Positions 9,558-18,586 of a stretch of DNA of 64,000 nucleotides are shown here, in pieces. A model generated the notes under the pieces. That model worked only from the letters and a program-made list of their open reading frames with translations. It was not told where the DNA came from and did no database searches. Location of the stretch: contig CAJMLO010000001.1 of NCBI GenBank assembly GCA_905214245.1, positions 1 through 64,000 on the forward strand. The letters run 5' to 3'. The DNA is from an uncultured bacterium (GTDB lineage Bacteria; Bacillota; Clostridia; TANB77; CAG-508). How positions within the stretch are numbered: position 1 is the first letter of the stretch; every line of letters starts with the position of its first letter. Both the position numbers and the translations under genes were made by a program.

Positions 9558-10937
9558 CTATTCTACTACTTCGCCCTTTAAATACCACATATGTTCTGAA
9601 GTAATTTTAACTAAAATACTATTTCCGATTAAACTCTTGTCACCTGCAAAAACAACAACCTTGTTTGAATCTGTTCTGCCTGTTAACATTTCTTCATTGT
9701 TTTTGCTACATCCCTCAACAAGAATTTTTTCAGTTTTGCCAATATATGCTTGATTGTTCTCTTTTACACTATCTTCATATAATTTCTTTAATCTATCAAA
9801 ACGTTTGTGTTTAATCTCATCCGGAACTTGGTTTGGCATTTTTGCACCAGGTGTACCAACACGAATAGAATAAATAAACATAAAAATTTGTTCAAAATTT
9901 ACTTTTCTTACTACATCCAAAGTATCTTCAAAATCTTCTTCAGTTTCACCTGCAAAACCAACAATAATGTCTGTTGAAAATTTAACATTTGGTATTCTAT
10001 CTTTCATTTTTTGCACCAAATTCAAATATTGTTCTTTTGTATATTTGCGATTCATAAGTTTAAGTACTTTTGTACTCCCAGATTGAAGTGGCAAATGCAC
10101 AAGTTTGCTTACTTTTCCGCATTTAGCAATAGCATCTATAACATCATCTGTAAAGTCCTTTGGATGAGGTGAAACAAAACGTATTTTATCAATTCCATCT
10201 ATTTTATTTACTTCAATCAAAAGTTTAGCAAATGTATCAATTGGAGCAATTCCTTTATACGAATTAACATTTTGTCCAAGAAGTGTAATCTCCTTATATC
10301 CCTGTTTTGCAAGCCCCTTAATCTCATTTAAAATATCTTGTGGATCTCTGCTTCTCTCTCTTCCTCTAACATAAGGAACAATACAATAACTGCAAAAATT
10401 ATTGCATCCATTCATTATTGTAACAGAAGCTTTTATATTGTCATCTCTTTTAATTGGTAATCCTTCTATTATATCTCCATCTATATCTAAAATATCATTA
10501 ATTTTCTTATTTTCTACTATCGCACAATATAAATCATGTGGGAACTTGTGAAGTGTATGTGTTCCAAATATAACATCATATTGATAACTACTTTTTATCT
10601 TGTCAACAATATGTTCTTCTTGCATCATACATCCACCAATTGCAACTATTGTACCATTTTGCTCTCTTAATTTTTTTACCTCACCAAGCTTACCAAATAG
10701 TCTTTCTTCTGCATTTTCACGAACACAACAAGTATTAAAAATGACTAAATTTGCATCTGTAAGAATATCTGTTTTAGTATAATTCATTTCTTCAAGCATA
10801 CCGCATAGCTTTTCAGAATCGTTTTCATTTAGTTGACATCCCATTGTCATAATGTAATATTTTAGCTTCTTTCCGCCATTTAGCTCTTTTACTTTTTGTA
10901 TATATTTTAATTCATCTGTTATATCTAATTTTTCCAT
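9558..10937 (-). CDS. miaB: tRNA-2-methylthio-N6-dimethylallyladenosine synthase MiaB
   Basis: 459 residues. Methylthiotransferase family: an N-terminal UPF0004 domain with three Cys (MGCQLNENDSE, NTCCVRENAEE, GGCMMQEE), the radical-SAM CxxxCxxC (GCNNFCSYCIVPY, near residue 180) and a C-terminal TRAM domain. It adds the methylthio group to i6A37 of tRNAs reading UNN codons. Here the first GCQLNEN motif is read without any frameshift, unlike its paralogue mtaB at 44.5 kb. Confidence 0.96.
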   Translation of the reverse strand: MEKLDITDELKYIQKVKELNGGKKLKYYIMTMGCQLNENDSEKLCGMLEEMNYTKTDILTDANLVIFNTCCVRENAEERLFGKLGEVKKLREQNGTIVAIGGCMMQEEHIVDKIKSSYQYDVIFGTHTLHKFPHDLYCAIVENKKINDILDIDGDIIEGLPIKRDDNIKASVTIMNGCNNFCSYCIVPYVRGRERSRDPQDILNEIKGLAKQGYKEITLLGQNVNSYKGIAPIDTFAKLLIEVNKIDGIDKIRFVSPHPKDFTDDVIDAIAKCGKVSKLVHLPLQSGSTKVLKLMNRKYTKEQYLNLVQKMKDRIPNVKFSTDIIVGFAGETEEDFEDTLDVVRKVNFEQIFMFIYSIRVGTPGAKMPNQVPDEIKHKRFDRLKKLYEDSVKENNQAYIGKTEKILVEGCSKNNEEMLTGRTDSNKVVVFAGDKSLIGNSILVKITSEHMWYLKGEVVE

Positions 10938-11013
10938 TTAAACTCATTCCTTTACCTTTTTGTAGCTTATATATTTTATACTAAAACAGCGTTTTTTTCA
11001 AGTGCCTATGCAA

Positions 11014-11057
11014 CAAAAAACAATGTAGTTTTATGTTTACCACATTGTTTTTTTGTA
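11014..11057. terminator. Terminator downstream of the dockerin-pilin gene
   Basis: Inverted repeat AAAAAACAATGT / ACATTGTTTTTTT flanking a 15-base loop. It ends 5 bases beyond the stop codon of the minus-strand gene and has T-runs on both strands. Confidence 0.8.
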
Positions 11058-11061
11058 TTTA

Positions 11062-11667
11062 TTATATATCTCTCTTGCCATTAATATATGCTGCTAATAA
11101 AATAGTATCTGAGATATTTATCTCTCCATCTCCGTCTAGATCTCCTTTATTCATTTGTTCATCTGTAAGTTCTGATTTTCCATTTACATAATTATAAACA
11201 ATTTGAAAGTCAACAAGATTTATAATTCCATCTTCATTCATATCAACATCTTTACTTGGCTTTGCCTTTCTTGTTGATGTTCCATCTTTTGCAATAAATC
11301 TCACATCATCATCATCTGTAAATACAACTAGTGGCAATGCTTCTACTTCTGCTTCTACTTTCTTTTCTTCATCCGTCTCGATTTTCTTTATTGTCTTTAT
11401 TCCCTCTATTTTGTTCAAATTGTCTTTTAATAAGTTATGATCTATTTTTCCCTCATTGTTATAACTTGCTGCAACTGCAAGTGTTATCTCTTCTTTTTTC
11501 ATTGCTTCCTTTGTTTGTTTTTTTGACTCTTCTGCTCTTGATATTATTCCATTATCTCCAAATACAGTTAAAATACTTACTGTAGCAAGAATAATCAAAA
11601 CCACAATTGTAACAACTAACGCAATTAGCGTTATACCTTTTTGTCTGTTGTTCTTTAAATTTCTCAT
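11062..11667 (-). CDS. Type IV pilin-like protein with dockerin-type repeats
   Basis: 201 residues. The N-terminus has a class III-like prepilin cleavage/methylation motif (RQKGITLIALVVTIVVLI) with the usual hydrophobic helix. A charged helical region follows. The C-terminal 60 residues carry two dockerin/EF-hand-like calcium repeats (DMNEDGIINLVDF and DLDGDGEINISD, each followed by a Y-NGK helix end). Dockerins normally dock onto cohesins; I see no cohesin here. Pilin-plus-dockerin fusions are common in gut Clostridia. No other pilus gene is adjacent; the Tad locus is 18 kb away. Confidence 0.8.
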   Translation of the reverse strand: MRNLKNNRQKGITLIALVVTIVVLIILATVSILTVFGDNGIISRAEESKKQTKEAMKKEEITLAVAASYNNEGKIDHNLLKDNLNKIEGIKTIKKIETDEEKKVEAEVEALPLVVFTDDDDVRFIAKDGTSTRKAKPSKDVDMNEDGIINLVDFQIVYNYVNGKSELTDEQMNKGDLDGDGEINISDTILLAAYINGKRDI

Positions 11668-11788
11668 CTAAAATACCTCCGATTAATTTTATATCTTCTT
11701 AATTGTACATTATCTTTTATATGAAATCAATATATTTAAAAATTTGTAATATTCTTGTAACATATTCGTAATTCCTTTGTAACATTGT

Positions 11789-12055
11789 CTAACCATATAT
11801 TTCTCTTCTATGTCCTACTTCTAAAACAAGAACAATAATTTCTTCATCTTCAATTTCACATATAACTCTGTAATCTCCAATTCTATATCTCCATTGTCCT
11901 GATTTATTTTCTACTAAGCCTTTACCATGTATCCTTGGATTTTCACAATTTTCTATATTTTTTTCAAGCCATCCGATTATCAAAGCAGCTGTGTGCTTAT
12001 CAAGTTTCTTTAATTGCTTTTTAGCTTTATCTGTAAAAACTAATTTATAATTCAT
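11789..12055 (-). CDS. RelE/ParE-family toxin
   Basis: 88 residues with the RelE fold pattern: YKLVFTDKAKKQLKKLDKHT at the start, the RIHGKGL loop, and GQWRYRIGDYRVICEIED with the conserved Arg/Tyr of the mRNA-interferase family, ending VGHRREIYG. It likely cleaves mRNA on the ribosome when free of antitoxin. Its ATG directly follows the antitoxin stop codon (TAG-ATG), which indicates translational coupling. Confidence 0.9.
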   Translation of the reverse strand: MNYKLVFTDKAKKQLKKLDKHTAALIIGWLEKNIENCENPRIHGKGLVENKSGQWRYRIGDYRVICEIEDEEIIVLVLEVGHRREIYG

Positions 12056-12274
12056 CTATAATCCCAACTCCTTTTTTACCTCATCTAAGGTATAAGTTTT
12101 TGGGTTATTTTTATATTCTTCTATTGCTTTGTTGTAACACTCTAAATCATACTCATCTTCTATCTTTTCCATTACAGCACTTCTTATTAATTCAGATAAT
12201 GAAATATTATTTAATTTAGCATATGTTTTTATTAATTCCATATCTTTATCACTTAATCTAACTGAAATAGTCAT
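12056..12274 (-). CDS. RelB/DUF6290-like antitoxin
   Basis: 72 residues. The N-terminal ribbon-helix-helix type segment (ISVRLSDKDMELIKTYAKL, then SLSELIRSAVMEKIEDE) should bind operator DNA as a dimer. The acidic C-terminal tail (YTLDEVKKELGL) is the usual toxin-wrapping part. It is first in a two-gene operon with the RelE toxin, with SD AAAGGAG upstream, and probably autoregulates the operon. Confidence 0.88.
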   Translation of the reverse strand: MTISVRLSDKDMELIKTYAKLNNISLSELIRSAVMEKIEDEYDLECYNKAIEEYKNNPKTYTLDEVKKELGL

Positions 12275-12370
12275 TTTTATCAGCTCCTTTCTTTTTTATT
12301 GTACTACATTGTATTACATGTGTCAATATTTTCTTATCATATTTTTATTCTCTATATATTTCTCTATTCC

Positions 12371-12406
12371 AAAACAAGAATAGACACTCCTATCTATTCT
12401 TGTTTT
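12371..12406. terminator. Bidirectional terminator downstream of sleB
   Basis: Perfect 14-bp stem AAAACAAGAATAGA / TCTATTCTTGTTTT with an 8-base loop. It lies 5 bases past the sleB stop on the minus strand, with T/A tails on both sides. Confidence 0.8.
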
Positions 12407-12411
12407 CATAT

Positions 12412-13119
12412 TTATTTGCAAAATCTGTGTTTACCTATAACAACAGTAAGAGGTCTTGACCAAATCCATTTGTTTGTTGCTGTACTTGGATTAAAGTAAT
12501 AAATTGCCCCATATGATGGATCCCATCCATTTATTGCATCTTGTGCTGCTTTTTTTGCTGTATCATTTGGTGTCATATTTATTTGTCCATCACTTACAAC
12601 ATCAAATGCACCTTTTTGATAAATTACTCCTGCTACTGTATTTGGAAATGAGCTACTTTTTACACGATTAAGTACAACTGCGGCAACTGCCACTTGTCCT
12701 GTATAAGGCTCACCTCTTGCTTCTCCATATATAAGTCTGCTAAGTAAATTCACATCATTTGAATTTGTACTCGAAGAGCTTGAACTTGATGAACTTGAAC
12801 TACTGAATATCCCCATTGCTTCCAATGTTTTCTTTCCTGCTATTCCATCAACTGTAAGTCCATTTTTCTTTTGAAATTTCTTTACTGCAGAAAGTGTTCC
12901 ACTTCCATATATACCATCTACACTTCCAGAATAATAGCCCCATCTTTTTAGTTTTTTCTGTATCGTTTTTACCTCTTGTCCTCTTGAGCCATATTTTGAA
13001 AGTGCATCTACAGCATTATTTCTAAAGAACACGTTATACCCTACAAACATTGAAATTGCAAGACATATCACTATTAATGCTTTTATATTTTTTTGTATAA
13101 CATTTTTCATTTTTTTCAA
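12412..13119 (-). CDS. sleB: Spore cortex-lytic enzyme, SleB type
   Basis: 235 residues from a probable TTG start at 13119. The ATG at 13164 falls inside the fhs terminator, and GAAAGTGGTG precedes the TTG. An N-terminal membrane/signal segment (ALIVICLAISMFVGY) is followed by a peptidoglycan-binding domain (GSRGQEVKTIQKKLKRWGYY...GIYGSGTLSAVKKFQ), a poly-Ser linker and the hydrolase_2 domain (RLIYGEARGEPYTGQVAV with the catalytic Glu, ending SRPLTVVIGKHRFCK). SleB is a lytic transglycosylase that cleaves spore cortex containing muramic-delta-lactam during germination. ypeB, its usual partner, is not adjacent. Confidence 0.9.
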   Translation of the reverse strand: MKKMKNVIQKNIKALIVICLAISMFVGYNVFFRNNAVDALSKYGSRGQEVKTIQKKLKRWGYYSGSVDGIYGSGTLSAVKKFQKKNGLTVDGIAGKKTLEAMGIFSSSSSSSSSSSSTNSNDVNLLSRLIYGEARGEPYTGQVAVAAVVLNRVKSSSFPNTVAGVIYQKGAFDVVSDGQINMTPNDTAKKAAQDAINGWDPSYGAIYYFNPSTATNKWIWSRPLTVVIGKHRFCK

Positions 13120-13173
13120 AACAAAACACCACTTTCTAATAATTTTCAAAATTATTTTGTCCAAAAGTGGTGT
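13116..13173 (-). terminator. Terminator of fhs, overlapping the sleB start region
   Basis: Outer stem ACACCACTTT / AAAGTGGTGT (13126-13135, 13164-13173), inner stem AATAATTTT / AAAATTATT, then a T-rich run (TTTGTTTT) on the minus strand. It lies 13 bases past the fhs stop. The 3' arm contains the sleB SD. Confidence 0.8.
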
Positions 13174-13185
13174 ATTTATACATTT

Positions 13186-14847
13186 TTAAAAAATTCCTAT
13201 AATATTTCCATTTTCATCTAAATCTATATTTTCCGCTGAAGGAACTCGTGGTAGTCCAGGCATTGTCATGATTTTTCCTGTTATTACAACAATAAATTCT
13301 GCTCCAGCTTTTAATATAACATCTTGAACATGTATATTAAATGGCTCTAAACACTCTAAATTCTTTTGATCATCTGATAAAGAATATTGTGTTTTTGCTA
13401 TGCAAACAGGTAAGTTACCATATCCTAGTTCTTCTATCTGTTTTATTTTTTCTAAAGCTTCATCTGTATATTCTACATCTGTTGCTCCATATATTTTGCA
13501 TGCAACATCTTTTATTTTGCTTTTTATATCTTTTTCAAGTTCATACGCATAATTAAATTTTGAAGGTTTTTCTGTCAAATTCATTATTTTTTCTGCTAAA
13601 TCTATTGCACCTTCTCCGCCTTTTTCCCAGCTTTCCACTAAACTTAGTTCAACATTTTTTTCTTGTAATTTTTCTCTTAAAAAATCTATTTCTTTTTGTG
13701 TGTCATGTGTATATTTATTTATTGCAACAATCACATTAAGTCCATATACATTTTGCAAATTCTCTACATGTTTCATTAAATTATGTATTCCTCTTTCTAA
13801 TGCTTCTATGTTTTCATTTTTTATCTCGTCTTTTGGCATACCGCCATGATATTTTAATGCTTTAATTGTTGCAACACATACGACTGCATCAGGTTTTAAT
13901 TCTGCTTTTCTACACTTTATATCTAAGAATTTCTCTGCCCCAAGATCTGCTCCAAATCCCGCTTCTGTAATCACATAATCTCCTAATTTTAATGCAAGTT
14001 TTGTCGCAATTATACTATTACATCCATGTGCAATGTTTGCAAATGGTCCTCCATGAACAATGGCTGGTGTATGCTCTAGGCTTTGTACTAAATTTGGCTT
14101 TATTGCATCTTTTAAAAGTACTGTCAAAGCTCCATCTGCTTTTAAATCTCTCGCAGTAATTGGTTTATTGTCTTTTGTATATCCAACAATTATGTTTCCT
14201 ATTCTTCTTTTTAAATCCTTTAAATCTGTTGCAAGACAGAATATTGCCATTATTTCTGATGCAACTGATATATCAAATCCATCTTCTCTTGGAACAATAT
14301 TCTTTTCTTTCGAAAGTCCTGTTTCAACTTTTCTAAGTTGTCTATCATTTAAATCCACACATCTTTTCCATACAACTCTATCAAATCCAAGTTCATTTCC
14401 AAAATATATGTGATTATCAATCATTGCAGAAAGTAGATTGTTTGCAGATGTAATTGCATGTATATCTCCTGTAAAGTGAAGATTTATATCTTCCATAGGA
14501 GCAATTTGTGAATGTCCTCCACCTGTTGCTCCACCTTTTATTCCAAATACAGGTCCAAGTGATGGCTCTCTTAATGCAAGAATTGCATTTTGTTTAAGTT
14601 TTCTTAGTCCATCTGCAAGTCCGATTGCCATAGTTGTTTTTCCTTCTCCAAGTGGAGTAGGATTAATTGCTGTCACTAAAATAAGCTTTCCATCTTTTTT
14701 ATCTTTTAGTCTTGTCATAGCATTTAATGATATTTTTGCTTTATATTTTCCATAAAGCTCAAGCTCATCATCTTCTATTCCTACAGCTAAAGCAATTTCA
14801 TTTATCTTCTTTAACTCTGTATTTCTTGCAATATCTATATCTTCCAT
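13186..14847 (-). CDS. fhs: Formate--tetrahydrofolate ligase
   Basis: 553 residues from the ATG at 14847, preceded by AAAGGAG; an in-frame ATG at 14871 lies upstream of that SD and is less likely. P-loop TPLGEGKTTMAIGLADGL near residue 60, GGGHSQIAPMEDINLHFTGD, and the conserved C-terminal MPGLPRVPSAENIDLDENG. It makes 10-formyl-THF from formate, THF and ATP for purine and fMet synthesis. In acetogens it is the Wood-Ljungdahl methyl-branch step, but no other gene of that pathway is here. Confidence 0.97.
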   Translation of the reverse strand: MEDIDIARNTELKKINEIALAVGIEDDELELYGKYKAKISLNAMTRLKDKKDGKLILVTAINPTPLGEGKTTMAIGLADGLRKLKQNAILALREPSLGPVFGIKGGATGGGHSQIAPMEDINLHFTGDIHAITSANNLLSAMIDNHIYFGNELGFDRVVWKRCVDLNDRQLRKVETGLSKEKNIVPREDGFDISVASEIMAIFCLATDLKDLKRRIGNIIVGYTKDNKPITARDLKADGALTVLLKDAIKPNLVQSLEHTPAIVHGGPFANIAHGCNSIIATKLALKLGDYVITEAGFGADLGAEKFLDIKCRKAELKPDAVVCVATIKALKYHGGMPKDEIKNENIEALERGIHNLMKHVENLQNVYGLNVIVAINKYTHDTQKEIDFLREKLQEKNVELSLVESWEKGGEGAIDLAEKIMNLTEKPSKFNYAYELEKDIKSKIKDVACKIYGATDVEYTDEALEKIKQIEELGYGNLPVCIAKTQYSLSDDQKNLECLEPFNIHVQDVILKAGAEFIVVITGKIMTMPGLPRVPSAENIDLDENGNIIGIF

Positions 14848-14863
14848 TCTACATTTTCTCCTT

Positions 14864-15286
14864 TTATGCAAAAATCAATCCAACTATAACTCCAATAATT
14901 GCTCCAACTATAACTTGTGTTGGTGTATGTCCTAATACTTCTTGTAATTTTTCTGTAACTTCTACTCCAGAAAGTCCAGGTGTATTTACAATCATATTTA
15001 ATATGTGTGCTTGCTTTCCTGCTGCTCTTCTAATTCCTGCTGCATCATACATTACAACAAATGCAAATATTGTAGCAAGTGCAAACATTTGAGAGTCAAA
15101 GCCTTGATTTATTCCAATCATTGTTGCAAGTGATGTTACAACAGCCGAATGTGAACTTGGCATTCCTCCTGCACCTAGAATTCTTTTAAAATTAAACTTT
15201 TTTGTTGTTACTAAATCATAAATTAATTTAAATAACTGTATAAAAAACCACACAGCAAATGGTATAATAAGATATTTGTACTGCAT
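14864..15286 (-). CDS. Divergent PAP2-family membrane protein (DUF212, YuiD-like)
   Basis: 140 residues, four hydrophobic segments. It has the DUF212 signature GAGGMPSSHSAVVTSLAT (the SxxHS part of the PAP2 phosphatase site) and the terminal EVLGHTPTQVIVGAIIGVI. Probably a membrane phosphatase or phosphatase relative with unknown substrate. It is placed between xseB and fhs on the same strand, 16 bases ahead of fhs. Confidence 0.88.
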   Translation of the reverse strand: MQYKYLIIPFAVWFFIQLFKLIYDLVTTKKFNFKRILGAGGMPSSHSAVVTSLATMIGINQGFDSQMFALATIFAFVVMYDAAGIRRAAGKQAHILNMIVNTPGLSGVEVTEKLQEVLGHTPTQVIVGAIIGVIVGLIFA

Positions 15287-15337
15287 TATAAATCCGTTTC
15301 ATCCTTTTCTTTTACTCCCCTTTATTTTTAATATGTA

Positions 15338-15571
15338 CTATTCTTCTGTTTGTACAAAATTCTCTTCTACTAATTCACCATTACTGTTTTTTATTAGCAT
15401 TGTAATTTTTCTTTCTGCTTTTTCCAAAATGTCACTACATTCTTTAGAGATTTTCATACCTTCCTCAAATTTTTTTACAGAAGTATCAAGGTCCAAATCT
15501 CCCTTTTCTAGTTCATTTGCAATTTCTTCTAATTTTTTCATATTATCTTCAAAATTTATATCTTCACTCAT
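15338..15571 (-). CDS. xseB: Exodeoxyribonuclease VII small subunit
   Basis: 77 residues, usual size. Helical hairpin with the family motif FEDNMKKLEEIANELEKGDLDLDTSVKKFEEG shown in part by LEEIANELEKGDLDLD. It forms the XseA-XseB complex that degrades single-stranded DNA. It is separated from xseA by a membrane-anchored protein gene, an unusual but not unique insertion. Confidence 0.92.
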   Translation of the reverse strand: MSEDINFEDNMKKLEEIANELEKGDLDLDTSVKKFEEGMKISKECSDILEKAERKITMLIKNSNGELVEENFVQTEE

Positions 15572-15621
15572 TTTTTATCTTTAGAGGATATTTTCCTCTT
15601 TCTCCTTTCGTTTTACTTTTA

Positions 15622-16098
15622 TTAAAATTCTGTTACTATTCCTTTTTCTACATCAACTAAATAAAATGCTAAGGAATCTGTTGTTTTGCTGTTTCTTACA
15701 GAAACAATATATCTTCCATCAGAATTTATACTCTCATTTGAAAAATATACTCCTGATGTACTTCCCCATTTCTTTTTTGCAAGTTCAATAGCTTTTTCTT
15801 CTTTAGTTGTTACCTTTTCTGTTGTATCTGGTTCGTTATCTTGAATTATATTCTCTTTGCTTTGATTATCATCTACTACATTTTCTGTAATACTATTTTT
15901 AATTTCATTTTCAATTGAATCATTTTCAAACAAATCATTTATGATATTATCAAGACCTGTATTTCCATCAACTAAATTTGAATTACTATTTGTTTCTACT
16001 GTGTCTTTTTTGAACATGTCATAGACAAACCATATAATTATAAATACTACAATAACAATAGCAATTATTATTAAACTTTTCTTTACTGTTTTATTCAT
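15622..16098 (-). CDS. Membrane-anchored protein of unknown function between xseA and xseB
   Basis: 158 residues. One N-terminal membrane helix (SLIIIAIVIVVFIIIWFVY), then an Asn/Asp/Glu-rich linker of about 70 residues and a C-terminal domain of about 55 residues (ELAKKKWGSTSGVYFSNES...GRYIVSVRNSKT...FYLVDVEKGIV). That domain resembles a small PepSY/propeptide-like fold by pattern only. Predicted topology is a short cytoplasmic tail with the domain outside the membrane. I do not recognise the family with certainty. The ATG at 16098 has SD AGGAGGTG. Confidence 0.6.
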   Translation of the reverse strand: MNKTVKKSLIIIAIVIVVFIIIWFVYDMFKKDTVETNSNSNLVDGNTGLDNIINDLFENDSIENEIKNSITENVVDDNQSKENIIQDNEPDTTEKVTTKEEKAIELAKKKWGSTSGVYFSNESINSDGRYIVSVRNSKTTDSLAFYLVDVEKGIVTEF

Positions 16099-16109
16099 AT
16101 GTGCACCTC

Positions 16110-17297
16110 CTACAATATCTTTGCCTTTGCACTTCCATCACTTAGCCTTAATTCTACTTCATCATCCTTATTAAGATCTTTTGCAGATTTTATACTTTTT
16201 CCATTTAAAGAAACTATACTATATCCTCTCATTAAAGTTTTAAGTGGGCTTAAAGCATCAAGTTTTGCAATCAATTTCATTGCATTACCTTTTTTATCTT
16301 TGTACATTGCTTCTGCACTATTTTGCATTGATTTAATTTTCATATCAATTACAATATACTTTTCTTGTATTTTTTGCAAAGGTTCCTTAAATACTCTTTG
16401 ATTCATACATTTTTCATATCTAAGTCTCATAAATTCAACTTTCTTTTTTAATGCAAGTTGATACCTATTTTTATATGAGTTAATTTTTAATGTTACATCA
16501 GCAATGTTAGGTACAGCAAGTTCTGCAGCAGCAGATGGTGTTGGTGCTCTTAAATCTGCTACAAAATCTGCTATTGTAAAATCTGTTTCATGTCCTACAG
16601 AAGAAATAACAGGTAACTCAGAATTGTATATTTCTCTTGCTACAATCTCTTCATTAAAAGGCCACAAATCCTCAAGTGAACCTCCACCTCTTGCAAGAAT
16701 TATTACATCAGCAAGTTTTTGTTCATTCATTGTTCTAATTGCTTCTGCAATTTTAACTGCAGCTCCTTCTCCTTGAACCGGAACAGGCAGTAACTTTATA
16801 TATACATTTGGATTTCTTCTTGTTGAAACATTTATTATATCTCTAATAACTGCTCCTGTATTTGATGTTAAAACCCCTATACATTTTGGCATAGCAGGGA
16901 TTTTCTTTTTATGTGCCACATCAAATAATCCCTCTTTTTCAAGCTTTGCTTTAAGCTCTTCATATGCTGTATATAAACTTCCCATTCCATCTTCTTGCAT
17001 AGCTTTGCAGTATATTTGGTAAACTCCATCTCTTTCAAAAACAGAAACAGTTCCAAATACCATAACTTTCATACCATCTTTTGGCATAAATTTTAAATTA
17101 CTCGTGTATGTTTTAAACATAATACACTTTATTAATGAATTTTCATCTTTTAAAGTAAAATACATATGTCCTGTATAGTGATTTTTAAAATTTGAAATTT
17201 CACCTTTTACTAAAACATTGTTTAATGCTTCATCATTTGCAATCTTATCTTTAATGTATTTGTTTAAATCTGTTACACTAATTGCATCATATTTCAT
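16110..17297 (-). CDS. xseA: Exodeoxyribonuclease VII large subunit
   Basis: 395 residues. OB-fold N-terminus (VKGEISNFKNHYTGHMYFTLKD), then the catalytic exonuclease VII domain (GVLTSNTGAVIRDI, ILARGGGSLEDLWPFN, SSVGHETDFTIADFVADLRAPTP shown by GHETDFTIADF) and a coiled-coil C-terminal part that binds XseB. Processive single-strand exonuclease in recombination and repair. It lies between nusB (6 bases upstream) and the membrane protein gene. Confidence 0.96.
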   Translation of the reverse strand: MKYDAISVTDLNKYIKDKIANDEALNNVLVKGEISNFKNHYTGHMYFTLKDENSLIKCIMFKTYTSNLKFMPKDGMKVMVFGTVSVFERDGVYQIYCKAMQEDGMGSLYTAYEELKAKLEKEGLFDVAHKKKIPAMPKCIGVLTSNTGAVIRDIINVSTRRNPNVYIKLLPVPVQGEGAAVKIAEAIRTMNEQKLADVIILARGGGSLEDLWPFNEEIVAREIYNSELPVISSVGHETDFTIADFVADLRAPTPSAAAELAVPNIADVTLKINSYKNRYQLALKKKVEFMRLRYEKCMNQRVFKEPLQKIQEKYIVIDMKIKSMQNSAEAMYKDKKGNAMKLIAKLDALSPLKTLMRGYSIVSLNGKSIKSAKDLNKDDEVELRLSDGSAKAKIL

Positions 17298-17303
17298 TTG
17301 TTT

Positions 17304-17729
17304 TTATTGCTCCTCTATCTTATTCTTTTTTACTACACTTGCTAAAATTCCATTTACAAAAGCAGGAGTACTATCATCTCCATATTTCTTTGCAAGTTCA
17401 ACAGCTTCATTTATTACTACTTTATATGGAACTTTCGCATATATCATCTCATATACTGCAAGTTTTAAAATAGTCAAACTAATTTTTGAAAGTCTGCTTA
17501 TCTCCCATTTTTCTGATAATTCATCCTTTATTTGATTTATTATTTCTTTTCTATTTGCTTCTATTCCATATACTGCATCTTTGATATATTTTTCAACTTT
17601 TTTATCTTCTATCTCATTTGCCTCTAAAAATAACTTTATTTGTTCTTCATACTCATATTTTTTCAATTTTTGAAGCTCTAAACTGTACAAGAATTTTAAT
17701 ACTACTTCTCTTATTTCTGATCTATTCAT
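17304..17729 (-). CDS. nusB: Transcription antitermination factor NusB
   Basis: 141 residues from the ATG at 17729, which has SD GGAGAAAGG; an ATG 14 codons upstream gives an unlikely basic extension. Helical NusB fold: REVVLKFLYSLELQK at the start, SKISLTILKLAVYEMIY in the middle, then VVINEAVELAKKYG and AFVNGILASVVK. It binds boxA RNA with NusE/S10 for rRNA antitermination. The nusB-xseA-xseB order is standard in Firmicutes. Confidence 0.93.
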   Translation of the reverse strand: MNRSEIREVVLKFLYSLELQKLKKYEYEEQIKLFLEANEIEDKKVEKYIKDAVYGIEANRKEIINQIKDELSEKWEISRLSKISLTILKLAVYEMIYAKVPYKVVINEAVELAKKYGDDSTPAFVNGILASVVKKNKIEEQ

Positions 17730-17810
17730 TATTATAACAACCTTTCTCCTTACTTTTATAAATCTTTTCAATGTGCTTTTTTCAATTGTTTATTACAGTA
17801 ATATTCAATT

Positions 17811-18014
17811 TTATAATCTATCAATAAAATTCTTTAGTTTTTCTTTTACTTCAAATTTATTATGTTGAATATAATTTCCTGCATATCCACATACAAAAAT
17901 CAAAATAATTCCTATTATCAATCTGTATAATTGTGTACATAAAAGTACTATTGCAACTATAATTCCTATAATCATACCACCATATTGTGACATAAATTTT
18001 TTAAATTCATCCAT
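17811..18014 (-). CDS. DUF2273 small membrane protein
   Basis: 67 residues with two adjacent hydrophobic helices (GGMIIGIIVAIVLLC and LIIGIILIFVCGYAGNYI) and a basic/acidic tail. DUF2273 proteins are nearly always next to amaP and asp23, as here (amaP 17 bases upstream), and are thought to help anchor Asp23 at the membrane. Confidence 0.85.
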   Translation of the reverse strand: MDEFKKFMSQYGGMIIGIIVAIVLLCTQLYRLIIGIILIFVCGYAGNYIQHNKFEVKEKLKNFIDRL

Positions 18015-18031
18015 GGAATCTTCTTCCTTTC

Positions 18032-18586
18032 TTATTCTATAATTTCCCTTTCAGGTTCAATATTTTTTACTTTAATATTTACTTCTTTAACATCTAAATC
18101 TGATGTTTTTTTAATAGTCTCTTTTATTTTAGTTTGTAAATTTGTAGATAATTCTTTAATTACAGCATTTTCTTTTACACTAAGATTTACATATATGCTA
18201 ACTGTATTATCTTTTCCAAGTTCAATCTTAGTATTTACATCTTCTGCACTATCAAATCCTTTAACAACACCATTTACAAGATTTTCTATAGTTTCTTTTG
18301 AAATTAATAATTTGCCATCAGAATTTTCAAGTAAAATTCCATTTTTGTATTCATTTTTTTCTTTGCTACTTGAATCAAAAAATATGCAACGAATAGAAAG
18401 TAAAATAAATATAACATTTAATCCAAGCACAATATTTGAAGATACTGTATTATTTGTAATTCCAGTTACAATTTCATCTACTATGTCAAAATCAAGCCAT
18501 CCAAAAATCACAAGTGATCCTATTATAGATATTATTAACATTAATGTTGAAAATAGTACTAATGTTGTTTTTTCAATTATTTTCAT
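18032..18586 (-). CDS. amaP: Alkaline shock response membrane anchor protein AmaP
   Basis: 184 residues. Two membrane helices (about 10-28 and 45-66), then a soluble Asp23-like domain (NGILLENSDGKLLISKETIENLVNGVV...TIKKTSDLDVKEVNIKVKNI shown in part). In staphylococci AmaP tethers Asp23 to the membrane. It sits between asp23 upstream and DUF2273 downstream. Confidence 0.85.
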   Translation of the reverse strand: MKIIEKTTLVLFSTLMLIISIIGSLVIFGWLDFDIVDEIVTGITNNTVSSNIVLGLNVIFILLSIRCIFFDSSSKEKNEYKNGILLENSDGKLLISKETIENLVNGVVKGFDSAEDVNTKIELGKDNTVSIYVNLSVKENAVIKELSTNLQTKIKETIKKTSDLDVKEVNIKVKNIEPEREIIE

